From positions 1-6,564 of the forward strand of contig JAHZKN010000369.1 of the NCBI GenBank assembly GCA_022600335.1: a DNA stretch of 6,564 bases, read 5' to 3'. The translations under genes were made by a program, and so were the position numbers. Every line of letters starts with the position of its first letter. The first letter of the stretch is position 1. This DNA is from Alphaproteobacteria bacterium (GTDB lineage: Bacteria; Pseudomonadota; Alphaproteobacteria; Rhizobiales; Hyphomicrobiaceae). Below, piece after piece: positions 1 through 6,442 of the stretch. A model generated the notes under the pieces. The model did not search any database, was not told the origin of the DNA, and saw only the letters and a program-made list of their open reading frames with translations.

Positions 1-410
1 GTGCCTGTGACGCGCTTGATTATTGGGAACCAATTTCAACGCGCGGTGAAAATCGGCTCATTCTCGATCCCGATCAATTCTATATTCTGGCATCCAAGGA
101 AGCCGTGCACATTCCACCAACGCATGCCGCCGAGATGGTGCCGTTCAATCCTCTCGTCGGTGAATTCCGCGTGCACTATGCAGGCTTTATGGACCCTGGC
201 TTTGGCCACTCACCAGCAGGCGGAAGTGGCTCTCGGGTTGTGCTGGAAGTTCGCTCGCATAACGTGCCATTTATTCTCGAAGATGCGCAAATTGTCGGCC
301 GCTTGGTCTATGAGCGCCTGATTGAGCCACCTGAAACCCTCTACGGGACGGACTTGGGCTCCAACTACCAGGCTCAAGGCCTCAAATTATCCAAACACTT
401 CCGCACGTAA
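1..410 (+). CDS. dcd: dCTP deaminase, C-terminal part (5' end outside window)
   Basis: Converts dCTP to dUTP and ammonia in the cytoplasm, feeding dTMP synthesis. The gene enters from the left edge; full codons start at base 3 and give 135 residues before TAA at 408-410. The visible part begins ACDALDYWEP and carries the Dcd signature: DPGFGH (visible residues 64-69), then GSGSRVVLEVRS (74-85), LEDAQIVGRLVY (92-103) and a terminal block GSNYQAQGLKLSKHF. The Glu in VLEVRS (visible residue 82) corresponds, by motif, to the catalytic Glu of E. coli Dcd. The DYWEP and SNYQAQGLKLSKHF blocks are typical of the long alphaproteobacterial form (about 360 aa), so roughly the first 60% of the protein is missing only because of the window edge. 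No terminator-like hairpin follows. The family is certain on motif grounds; the length is inferred. Confidence 0.92.
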   Translation, partial: ACDALDYWEPISTRGENRLILDPDQFYILASKEAVHIPPTHAAEMVPFNPLVGEFRVHYAGFMDPGFGHSPAGGSGSRVVLEVRSHNVPFILEDAQIVGRLVYERLIEPPETLYGTDLGSNYQAQGLKLSKHFRT

Positions 411-596
411 TCCTGTTGCGGAATCGAAAATCACTGGTGCACGGTGTTCTTGAGGCACGTGGCATCGCTTGCGCGCGGCGAACTTGAAACTCGAGGCACC
501 GTCAAAACGTAACTCGCTGCACGCGCAAAAACCATTTTTGCTGTCATGATACACGCGGCACATCTGCATTCGCTGTGATTTGGGGTTCAAAAACAC
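411..596. other. Intergenic region upstream of the permease-arsM unit
   Basis: This 186-base gap separates dcd from the permease and must hold the promoter of the permease-arsM unit unless that unit is read through from dcd. I see no convincing sigma-70 pair. The clearest element is the A/T palindrome at 525-541, directly followed by CTGTCAT (541-547). Shorter repeated bits occur: GAGGCAC appears near 451 and again near 492. A 69-codon reading frame on the minus strand covers this gap and overlaps the end of dcd, but its product has no recognisable features and I do not call it a gene. Confidence 0.6.
525..541. promoter_or_regulatory. 17-base A/T-rich palindrome, candidate operator
   Basis: GCAAAAA, CCA, TTTTTGC form a perfect 7+7 inverted repeat with a 3-base centre, 56 bases before the GTG start of the permease. 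Its size and symmetry suit a dimeric regulator or a small AT hairpin. The last base overlaps CTGTCAT (541-547), which equals one half of a PhoB box, but no second half is present 11 bases on either side. Function is inference only; the palindrome itself is directly seen. Confidence 0.35.
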
Positions 597-1724
597 GTGC
601 TTGTTCTGTTGCTTCTCGTCGTCACGCTGTTCTTAGCCTATGCCAACGGCGCCAATGACAATTTTAAAGGCGTTGCCACACTTTATGGCGATGGGACGCT
701 GTCTTATCGCCAAGCGCTATCGATGGCGACGGTTGCACAGATCGCAGGATCCATCGCTTCTGTGGTGTTTGCAGCAGCGCTTGTCAAAGCCTTTTCTGGA
801 AAGGGATTGGTGGCACCCGAATTGACCTCTGCCACAGATTTTCTAACAGCGATTGGTTTTGGTGCCGCAGCGACCGTAATGTTGGCAACTGTGCTCGGAT
901 TTCCAATTTCTACAACGCACGCCCTAACTGGTGCACTGGCGGGCACTGCTTTTGTTGCAAACAACGGATCGCTAGATCTCAGCGTCATTGGAAAGAGCTT
1001 CTTTCTGCCACTTCTTGTTAGCCCCCTCCTCGCCATCACTACAGCAGGCATGCTTTATGCCGGCGCGAGATGGGTGTCAGGAAAGCTCAATTGGGCAAAC
1101 GATAGCTGTTTTTGCATTTCTGCCCCGCAAACGGCCGCGGCAATGGCAACACCTGCCGGGTCCACGCTCTCAATGGCTGCACCGCGCCGACTTATGCGCA
1201 TTGCCAAGTTGGAAGCCTGTCAACAAGAGGACCTCAAAGCGGATCTATTAATCCTACCAACGCGAACGATTGTCAGCGGTCTGCATTTCATTAGTGCCTT
1301 TGCCCTGTGCTTTGCGCGTGGCCTCAATGACACGCCAAAAATCGTTGGTGTGCTGTTTGCTGCAAAAGCATTTAGCATTGATGTTTCACTTTCCGCCGTC
1401 GCAATCGCCATGGCCGTTGGCGGCCTTCTTCAGTCGCGCAAAGTTGCAGAGCGCATGAGCAAGAAAGTGACACCTTTGGATGAACCACAAGCGCTAACCG
1501 CTAATCTTGTAGCATCTTTTTACGTCATCGCAGCCAGCCGGCTCGGCCTTCCGGTCTCAACCACACACATATCTGTCAGCGCCATCAGCGGCGTCGGGCT
1601 CATCAACCGCAGCGCCAACCTGCGCGTCATCCGTGATATCTTGTTGTCGTGGGTGTTGACCCTACCAATCGCCGCCATCACTGGTATGATCCTCTACACA
1701 GCCTTTAAAACCTTTGGAGCCTAG
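597..1724 (+). CDS. PiT-family inorganic phosphate permease
   Basis: A 375-residue inner-membrane carrier of the PiT family (PF01384), expected to move phosphate, and by mimicry arsenate, with an ion gradient. The two family repeats are clear: GANDNFKG (residues 18-25) with GFPISTTHALTGA (101-113), and GLNDTPK (242-248) with GLPVSTTHISVSAI (317-330). Hydrophobic stretches lie at about 1-16, 46-66, 84-104, 135-155, 223-240, 262-278 and 345-370. A less hydrophobic loop of about 65 residues (156-220) joins the halves and contains C171-F-C173 and C208. The start is GTG at 597: TGA at 576-578 closes the frame upstream and no other usual start lies between. GGGG at 582-585 is a weak, rather distant ribosome site. 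arsM begins 7 bases after the stop, so the two are probably cotranscribed. Supply of arsenate or export of an arsenical is possible but inferred. Confidence 0.92.
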   Translation: MLVLLLLVVTLFLAYANGANDNFKGVATLYGDGTLSYRQALSMATVAQIAGSIASVVFAAALVKAFSGKGLVAPELTSATDFLTAIGFGAAATVMLATVLGFPISTTHALTGALAGTAFVANNGSLDLSVIGKSFFLPLLVSPLLAITTAGMLYAGARWVSGKLNWANDSCFCISAPQTAAAMATPAGSTLSMAAPRRLMRIAKLEACQQEDLKADLLILPTRTIVSGLHFISAFALCFARGLNDTPKIVGVLFAAKAFSIDVSLSAVAIAMAVGGLLQSRKVAERMSKKVTPLDEPQALTANLVASFYVIAASRLGLPVSTTHISVSAISGVGLINRSANLRVIRDILLSWVLTLPIAAITGMILYTAFKTFGA

Positions 1725-1727
1725 GTG
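1716..1727 (+). promoter_or_regulatory. arsM ribosome-binding region
   Basis: GGAG (1716-1719, 12 bases before the ATG) and AGGTG (1723-1727, 4 bases before it) lie across the end of the permease gene. Neither is ideally spaced, but together they support ATG 1732 over the in-frame TTG at 1714, which would overlap the permease and add six residues not expected in the family. Confidence 0.45.
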
Positions 1728-1731
1728 TCCT

Positions 1732-2703
1732 ATGACGCAGTACCTCACCGTCACGCATGATGTTTACAAGGAAGCGGCGGAGAATCCGCAAGAAGGTTTA
1801 TGCTGTACGACAACACCGATCTGGCAGCTGCCTGGCTTGACGATCCCGCAGCGCATGCTTGAAATGAATTACGGCTGTGGCTCAACGGTAAACCCGCGCG
1901 ACCTAGTCAACAACCCGACGATTCTGTATGTCGGCGTAGGCGGCGGCATGGAAGTACTGCAGTTTTCCTACTTCAGCCGCAAAACCGCTGGTGTCATCGG
2001 CCTTGATGTCGTCGATGAAATGCTCACCGCGTGCACAGAAAACCTCGGCGAAGCAGAAAAATCCAACGATTGGTTCCAACGTGACTTTGTCGATCTTAGA
2101 AAAGGTGACGCTCTAAACCTGCCGCTGGAAGACGAGTCCGTCGATATCGCTGCACAAAATTGTCTGTTTAATATTTTTCACGATAACGATCTGAAGCGCG
2201 CGTTGGCGGAAATGTATCGGGTGCTGAGACCTCGAGGAAAGCTGGTGTTATCAGATCCTGTGTGCGACACGGACATGCCTGAAAATGTGCGCAATGACGA
2301 CCGCCTTAGGGCCATGTGTCTAACCGGGGCGATTCCACTGCAAGCGTATATTAAGCGCCTCACCGATCTTGGCTTTGGCACTATCGAGGTGCGCGCCAAA
2401 CGCCCTTACCGATTGCTGACACCCGGCCACTACGATGTCGAACAGCTGATTGCCGTTGAAAGCGTTGAGATTTGTGCAATTAAGGATCCAATGCCCAACG
2501 ACGGGCCGTGTGTGTTTACCGGCCGCACTGCTATCTACTACGGCGATGAACCCTTGTTCGACGATGGCAAGGGACACACCTTGGCCCTCAACCAGCCACT
2601 CGCCGTGTGTGACAAGACAGCCAACGCCTTGTTTAGTCTCGGCCGCGACGACATCTATGTCTCCGACTCAACGTACTTCTACGATGGCGGGGGGTGCTGT
2701 TAG
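1732..2703 (+). CDS. arsM: Arsenite S-adenosylmethionine methyltransferase, arsenosugar type (ArsM)
   Basis: A cytoplasmic class I methyltransferase of 323 residues, expected to methylate As(III) with SAM to mono- and dimethylated species, the first stage of arsenosugar synthesis. SAM site: LYVGVGGGMEVLQF (65-78), acidic D92, then GDALNLP (125-131) and NCLFNIF (143-149). Cysteines expected to bind arsenic: C24-C25 in GLCC, C49 in NYGCG, C144 in NCLF and C196 in AMCLTGA. Their order and spacing resemble the four As(III)-binding cysteines of the algal enzyme CmArsM (44, 72, 174, 224). The C-terminal 70 residues form a separate block with CVFTG (260-264), AVCDKTA (291-297) and a GGGCC end; this block and the LQLPGLTIPQ-like N-terminus are what I recall from the arsenosugar-associated subfamily rather than ordinary ArsM. 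It shares a unit with the phosphate permease. No arsS or arsR is seen. A methyltransferase acting on another thiophilic substrate cannot be excluded. Confidence 0.83.
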   Translation: MTQYLTVTHDVYKEAAENPQEGLCCTTTPIWQLPGLTIPQRMLEMNYGCGSTVNPRDLVNNPTILYVGVGGGMEVLQFSYFSRKTAGVIGLDVVDEMLTACTENLGEAEKSNDWFQRDFVDLRKGDALNLPLEDESVDIAAQNCLFNIFHDNDLKRALAEMYRVLRPRGKLVLSDPVCDTDMPENVRNDDRLRAMCLTGAIPLQAYIKRLTDLGFGTIEVRAKRPYRLLTPGHYDVEQLIAVESVEICAIKDPMPNDGPCVFTGRTAIYYGDEPLFDDGKGHTLALNQPLAVCDKTANALFSLGRDDIYVSDSTYFYDGGGCC

Positions 2704-2756
2704 TTTGTGTGCGTGGATGCAAAGAACAATGCTGCGGGCACCGCTCACACGGACAC

Positions 2757-3944
2757 TTATGCTTGCGCAAAATAGGCAGCGATAAAATTCTGATAGATCT
2801 CAGTCAGCTGCTCAAGGTCTGCAACGTCGACATGCTCATCCACCATGTGAATGGTCGCGTTGACGAGACCGAACTCGATCACTGGACAATGATCTTTGAT
2901 GAAGCGCGCATCCGACGTGCCGCCGGTTGTGGTGAGCTGCGGTACTTTTCCCGTCACCGTCTTAACAGCGGCAGTCATTGTTTCCACGAGTGGGCCTGGT
3001 TTTGTTAGAAATACATCACCTGCGCCCGAAAACTCGAGATCACACTGCACGTCCTGGCCGTCGGTTGCCGCTTGAACCTGCAAACGTACCCATTCGACCA
3101 AGGTCTCCCGCGTCCAGATGTCGTTGTAGCGAATGTTAAACGTTGCTTCCGCCACTCCGGGAATGACGTTTGAGGCCGTGTTTGGAACCGACATCACCGT
3201 CACTTGCAGATTGGACGGCTCAAAGTGTGCAGTCCCATCGTCTATTTTTTGTGTACAGAGGCGATGTAAAATGCGCACTAGCTTTGGGATTGGATTGTCG
3301 GCCTTTGCGGGATACGCGGCATGACCTTGTCGCCCGTGCACGCGAACGGTGCAGGTCAAAGATCCGCGCCGGCCGATTTTGATTTCATCACCAAGTGCAT
3401 GGGGATTTGACGGTTCACCAACAACACAGGCGTCTAGGGTTTCACCGCGTTTGGCCAGCCAATCCAATACCTTCACGGTTCCATTGATGGCATCACCTTC
3501 CTCATCACCGGTAATCAGCAACGAGATCGATCCAGCGAGCGGACCGTTGTGGCTCTTCACATAGCGGCAGACGGCGGCGATGAAGGCCGCGACACCGCCT
3601 TTCATGTCCACTGCACCGCGGCCAAATAATTTTCCGTCGCAAATGTCTGCTGCAAATGGTGGCGCCGTCCAGTGAGACACATCACCTGGGGGGACGACGT
3701 CGGTGTGACCGGCAAAGCAAAGGTTGGCACCATTCTCACCAAGGCGCGCATAAAGATTGTCAACGTCCGCTGCGCCAGGCTCAGAGAATGTCATACGATG
3801 GCAGGTGAAACCAACTGATGTCAGGGCGTCCGCGACGAGCTGCAACGCGCCAGCGTCGTTTGGGGTCACACTTTCGCAGCGGATAAGCGCTTGTGTTAGC
3901 GCAACGGGGTCCAGTGGATCTGGCGACGACGGATCAGGCGACAT
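2757..3944 (-). CDS. dapE: Succinyl-diaminopimelate desuccinylase
   Basis: Cytoplasmic di-zinc hydrolase that removes succinate from N-succinyl-LL-diaminopimelate, giving LL-diaminopimelate for lysine and peptidoglycan. At 395 residues it is slightly longer than the usual 375-380; about 13 extra N-terminal residues contain a repeated SPDP. M20-family motifs are intact: FAGHTDVVPPG with metal ligand H80, GRGAVDMKG with bridging D113, TGDEEGDA with catalytic E148 and ligand E149, GEPSN with E177, and ATIHMVDEH with H366. The dimerisation domain is about residues 190-300 and includes RRGSLTCTVRVHGRQGHAAYP. ATG 3944 is the only ordinary start before the conserved region, although no clear Shine-Dalgarno precedes it. 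It is the last visible gene of the minus-strand dap cluster, 68 bases after the DUF805 gene, and converges with arsM. Confidence 0.97.
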   Translation of the reverse strand: MSPDPSSPDPLDPVALTQALIRCESVTPNDAGALQLVADALTSVGFTCHRMTFSEPGAADVDNLYARLGENGANLCFAGHTDVVPPGDVSHWTAPPFAADICDGKLFGRGAVDMKGGVAAFIAAVCRYVKSHNGPLAGSISLLITGDEEGDAINGTVKVLDWLAKRGETLDACVVGEPSNPHALGDEIKIGRRGSLTCTVRVHGRQGHAAYPAKADNPIPKLVRILHRLCTQKIDDGTAHFEPSNLQVTVMSVPNTASNVIPGVAEATFNIRYNDIWTRETLVEWVRLQVQAATDGQDVQCDLEFSGAGDVFLTKPGPLVETMTAAVKTVTGKVPQLTTTGGTSDARFIKDHCPVIEFGLVNATIHMVDEHVDVADLEQLTEIYQNFIAAYFAQA

Positions 3945-4012
3945 GAACTGTGTTTCTAAGCTTGGGTCTTGGAGAGGAAGGAGATCGGAATGGTCCGCTT
4001 AGCGGCGCATCT

Positions 4013-4471
4013 TCAATCCGCATCAGGGTCGGCACCATATTTGTTGGCTCCGTTTGTGCCCGGGAAGAACCCAAGTTGAACAAGGAACCATACACCTGCT
4101 GTTCCAGCAAAGGCTGTGATCCAAGTTGACCATTTTGCGATATTTGCCGCCCATGGCTGTCCACCAAAGAAATACAAGAGCGCCGCAACAGCAGCAGGCA
4201 GATAGAATGCAGCGGCATAAACTCCCGATCGATCGCGATCATGCAAGCGCTTGGTCATCAATGCGGCAACACCGATAAGCAGCAACAAGCTCCAACCCAA
4301 CCCTGCAAGACCAAAGTCATGCACCACCTGCAGGGCCTTCTCAAACGGGTTATCCGACAGCACCGTTGCGAGCGAGAACGGGCTGATAGCGGCCAGCAAT
4401 ATCATGCCAAACCAAAAACTGGCCCGGCCAATGCGGCCTTTGAAACTGCCAAACAGTCGAATGGGATTCAT
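4013..4471 (-). CDS. DUF805 family inner-membrane protein
   Basis: A 152-residue membrane protein of the DUF805 family (PF05656), whose biochemical role is unknown. Signature pieces are in the usual order: FKGRIGRASFWFG (residues 10-22), KRLHDRDRSG (74-83), and at the end LGFFPGTNGANKYGADP (133-149). Hydrophobic segments lie at about 19-36, 55-73, 86-103 and 113-131, which suggests four membrane helices. I chose ATG 4471 because MNPIRLFGSFKGR matches typical family N-termini; a GTG nine codons upstream (4498) would add MQIPDGTCL. GGA lies about 10 bases before the ATG. It sits between an unrecognised membrane protein gene and dapE on the same strand, probably in one operon. No sequence feature ties it to diaminopimelate synthesis; membrane or transport support is speculation. 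Confidence 0.87.
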   Translation of the reverse strand: MNPIRLFGSFKGRIGRASFWFGMILLAAISPFSLATVLSDNPFEKALQVVHDFGLAGLGWSLLLLIGVAALMTKRLHDRDRSGVYAAAFYLPAAVAALLYFFGGQPWAANIAKWSTWITAFAGTAGVWFLVQLGFFPGTNGANKYGADPDAD

Positions 4472-4534
4472 CAGACACGTTCCATCTGGGATTTGCACTA
4501 CCTGTACGCATACTGTGCCGCGACCATAGAGCAG

Positions 4535-4564
4535 TTTGGCAACGGATTGAACTGCCGTGCCAAA
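4535..4564. other. Stable hairpin between the two membrane-protein genes
   Basis: TTTGGCA (4535-4541) pairs with TGCCAAA (4558-4564). After one bulged A, CGG (4543-4545) continues with CCG (4555-4557), leaving a 9-base loop. On the minus strand it lies 23 bases after the stop of the 4588-5391 gene and 63 bases before the ATG of the DUF805 gene. No T-run follows on either strand, so it is not a standard intrinsic terminator. A processing or mRNA-stability element, or a decayed terminator, would fit. Confidence 0.4.
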
Positions 4565-4587
4565 TAACTTGGTATTTCCACGAGAGA

Positions 4588-5391
4588 TTACGACGTTTTT
4601 GGTGGCTCTGGCGGTGGAGCAATTGCTGGCTTCGGTGCGGGCCCGGGCGCCGGTTTCGGCCGCGCGAGTTGATCTAAGCGGTGGACCAACTCAATTTTTT
4701 GCCAGATCTTGCCGGCCATATTTGTGGTGACCTGTCCCAATTGGCTTGCCGTATCGACGACAACAGCATCACCTGACCCTTGCGCATACAGGGCAGCTAC
4801 TTTGGCCGACAGCGATAACATTTCCGAACAGTAGTCCAGGTAACGGGTCAACTGATGAGGCGTTAACGAGCGCACGGGCGATGCAGGTGTGTCGCCTTCA
4901 TGACCGCCGGAGATACTGACAAACGATTTGGCACTCGGATCTTTGGTCAACTGATGCATATCAATGACGTGAATGATGGATCTCAACGCATGCAGGTCTT
5001 CCAGCGCTTTTTGCCGCCTCCAACGCCCCTCCAGGCCCCAAAGAAAAATGGCCGTCGCACCCATCAAGACCAAAATACTAAACGCAGCGTCGATCCCCTC
5101 CAACACGCCAAATAGATTGTCGGAGCCGGACTTGAACTCAATCATGGAGCCGATTGCAACCAGTAACATCATGCCAAGTCCGAGAATCCCAGCGCTGATC
5201 AAGCGCAAGGTGTAATTCGGTTCGCTAATTTCCTTAACGCGGTCTTTGCTCTCTTCAGCAACCTTCAAGAGCTCGGCGCACACCTTACCAAGCCCGGCAC
5301 CAGGAAACCGTTCGTCAATACGATTTTTCAGTGTCGCGGTCGTAGAGACGATTTTTTCCGGGTTCAGCGTACGATACACACCAGCCTCCAT
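4588..5391 (-). CDS. Conserved two-helix membrane protein of unknown function
   Basis: I do not recognise a named family with certainty, though blocks such as AGVYRTLNPEKI and DERFPGAGLGKVC look conserved in proteobacterial hypothetical proteins. From ATG 5391 it has 267 residues: an N-terminal soluble stretch with those blocks (3-40) and a charged, helical region (40-58). Two hydrophobic helices follow at about 63-83 and 101-120, then a basic GRWRRQK exit (122-128). A helical domain follows with LTRYLDYCSEMLSLSAKVAALY (181-202) and AGKIWQKIELV (226-236), and a proline/lysine/alanine tail (244-267) ends PPKTS. The frame is open further upstream to a TTG at 5457 (289 residues), close behind dapD, with a GTG at 5433. 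No start has a clear Shine-Dalgarno, and I prefer the ATG because it directly precedes the conserved block. It lies between dapD and the DUF805 gene, so cotranscription is likely. Confidence 0.72.
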   Translation of the reverse strand: MEAGVYRTLNPEKIVSTTATLKNRIDERFPGAGLGKVCAELLKVAEESKDRVKEISEPNYTLRLISAGILGLGMMLLVAIGSMIEFKSGSDNLFGVLEGIDAAFSILVLMGATAIFLWGLEGRWRRQKALEDLHALRSIIHVIDMHQLTKDPSAKSFVSISGGHEGDTPASPVRSLTPHQLTRYLDYCSEMLSLSAKVAALYAQGSGDAVVVDTASQLGQVTTNMAGKIWQKIELVHRLDQLARPKPAPGPAPKPAIAPPPEPPKTS

Positions 5392-5484
5392 GGTGATTGC
5401 CAGTGACGGCGCAGCAATTTCAACCCATCTCACATGCGTTGATGATGATCTGCTCAACAGACAAAACGTGCCGCTGCGAAACCA

Positions 5485-6327
5485 TCAATCGCGCAGCAGC
5501 TCATTGATCGACGTTTTCGAACGCGTCTTTTCATCGACGCGCTTGACGATAACCGCGCAGTAAAGATTGGGGCCAGGCGTGCCATCGGGAAGCGGTTTAC
5601 CCGGCAGCGTACCAGAAACCACAACGGAATACGGTGGCACCCGGCCCATAAACACCTCACCGGTGGCGCGATCGACAATCTTGGTCGAAGCGCCAAGATA
5701 AACGCCCATCGACAGAACAGAGCCTTCACAAACTTGAACGCCTTCAGCGACTTCGGCGCGGGCACCGATAAAGCAATTGTCTTCAATGATCACCGGGCCA
5801 GCCTGAAGCGGCTCCAAAACACCGCCAATGCCAGCGCCACCAGACAGGTGCACATTTTTTCCGATTTGTGCACACGAGCCAACGGTCGCCCACGTATCAA
5901 CCATGGTACCGCTGTCGACAAAAGCGCCGAGATTGACAAAAGACGGCATTAAGACAACGCCCGGCGCAATGTGCGCGGAATGGCGTACAATGCATCCGGG
6001 CACGGCGCGAAAACCGGCCTTTTTGAAGTCGGCCTCACCCATGCCAGCAAATTTTGACGGCACCTTATCCCACCATGACGCACCACCTGGCGCACCAGAG
6101 ATCGGCGACATATCGTTCAAGCGAAACGACAGCAGGACTGCTTTTTTCAGCCACTGATTGACAACCCAACCGTCACCAGACTTTTCCGCAACGCGCAGCG
6201 CACCGCTATCCAAAGCATCGAGTGCGGCGTTGACCGCTTCGCGAACATCACCTTGGGTTTCGGTAGTGATTGCATCACGGCTCTCCCATGCTTGGTCAAT
6301 TTTGGTTTGCAGCTCAGCATGAGACAT
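5485..6327 (-). CDS. dapD: Tetrahydrodipicolinate N-succinyltransferase
   Basis: Cytoplasmic trimeric enzyme that transfers succinyl from succinyl-CoA to 2,3,4,5-tetrahydrodipicolinate, opening the ring in the succinylase branch of diaminopimelate and lysine synthesis. Its 280 residues are the normal length for the proteobacterial form. An alpha-helical N-terminal domain (1-105) includes [17 protein letters not shown] (54-70). It is followed by a left-handed beta-helix of hexapeptide repeats (about 110-240), for example [19 protein letters not shown] and [13 protein letters not shown]. The motif [15 protein letters not shown] (142-156) is diagnostic; D144 and E192 match the Asp/Glu pair reported as important in the mycobacterial enzyme. 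ATG 6327 is preceded by AAGGA at good spacing. It is the first gene of the minus-strand cluster after a 115-base gap with its own candidate promoter, and dapE lies three genes downstream. Confidence 0.97.
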   Translation of the reverse strand: MSHAELQTKIDQAWESRDAITTETQGDVREAVNAALDALDSGALRVAEKSGDGWVVNQWLKKAVLLSFRLNDMSPISGAPGGASWWDKVPSKFAGMGEADFKKAGFRAVPGCIVRHSAHIAPGVVLMPSFVNLGAFVDSGTMVDTWATVGSCAQIGKNVHLSGGAGIGGVLEPLQAGPVIIEDNCFIGARAEVAEGVQVCEGSVLSMGVYLGASTKIVDRATGEVFMGRVPPYSVVVSGTLPGKPLPDGTPGPNLYCAVIVKRVDEKTRSKTSINELLRD

Positions 6328-6336
6328 TGGGACTTG

Positions 6337-6341
6337 TCCTT
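6337..6341 (-). promoter_or_regulatory. dapD: dapD Shine-Dalgarno
   Basis: AAGGA on the minus strand, 9 bases before ATG 6327. It is the clearest ribosome-binding site in the minus-strand cluster and fixes the dapD start. Confidence 0.65.
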
Positions 6342-6368
6342 GTTGTTGGAATTCGGCTCTTGGCTGCG

Positions 6369-6397
6369 TTCATGGCGAGACTTCCCTAGCGTGTCAA
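6369..6397 (-). promoter_or_regulatory. Candidate dapD-operon promoter
   Basis: On the minus strand a perfect TTGACA (-35, 6397-6392) is followed, after 17 bases, by CATGAA (6374-6369), a weak -10 with three of six consensus bases. It would start transcription near 6362, about 35 bases before dapD, inside the only sizeable gap upstream of the cluster. The -35 and the spacing are good, the -10 is poor, and alphaproteobacterial -10 boxes vary. Confidence 0.45.
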
Positions 6398-6442
6398 CGC
6401 CAGCGCGCAAGAATCCCGATGTCGATCTCGTTTAAGACGGAG

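Noticed and set aside
541..558. Full PhoB box upstream of the phosphate permease
   Set aside because: CTGTCAT is present once, but the position 11 bases downstream reads CACGCGG, which does not match the second half.
387..596. 69-codon minus-strand frame covering the gap before the permease
   Set aside because: It overlaps the end of dcd, begins at a GTG with no ribosome site, and its product has no recognisable motif or hydrophobic pattern.
704..1051. 115-codon minus-strand frame inside the permease gene
   Set aside because: It lies wholly antisense to a well-supported PiT gene and is explained by that gene's codon pattern.
2704..2756. Shared terminator between arsM and dapE
   Set aside because: The best stem (TGTGTGCG with CGCTCACA) has a mismatch and a loop of nearly 30 bases, with no T-run on either side.
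3934..4242. 102-codon minus-strand frame overlapping the DUF805 gene and the start of dapE
   Set aside because: It is out of frame with two genes that have clear family motifs; its product shows no domain.
5461..5497. Terminator after dapD
   Set aside because: GCTGCG/CGCAGC straddles the dapD stop and TTTT follows six bases later on the minus strand, but the stem is only 6 pairs with a 13-base loop; it is too weak to call.
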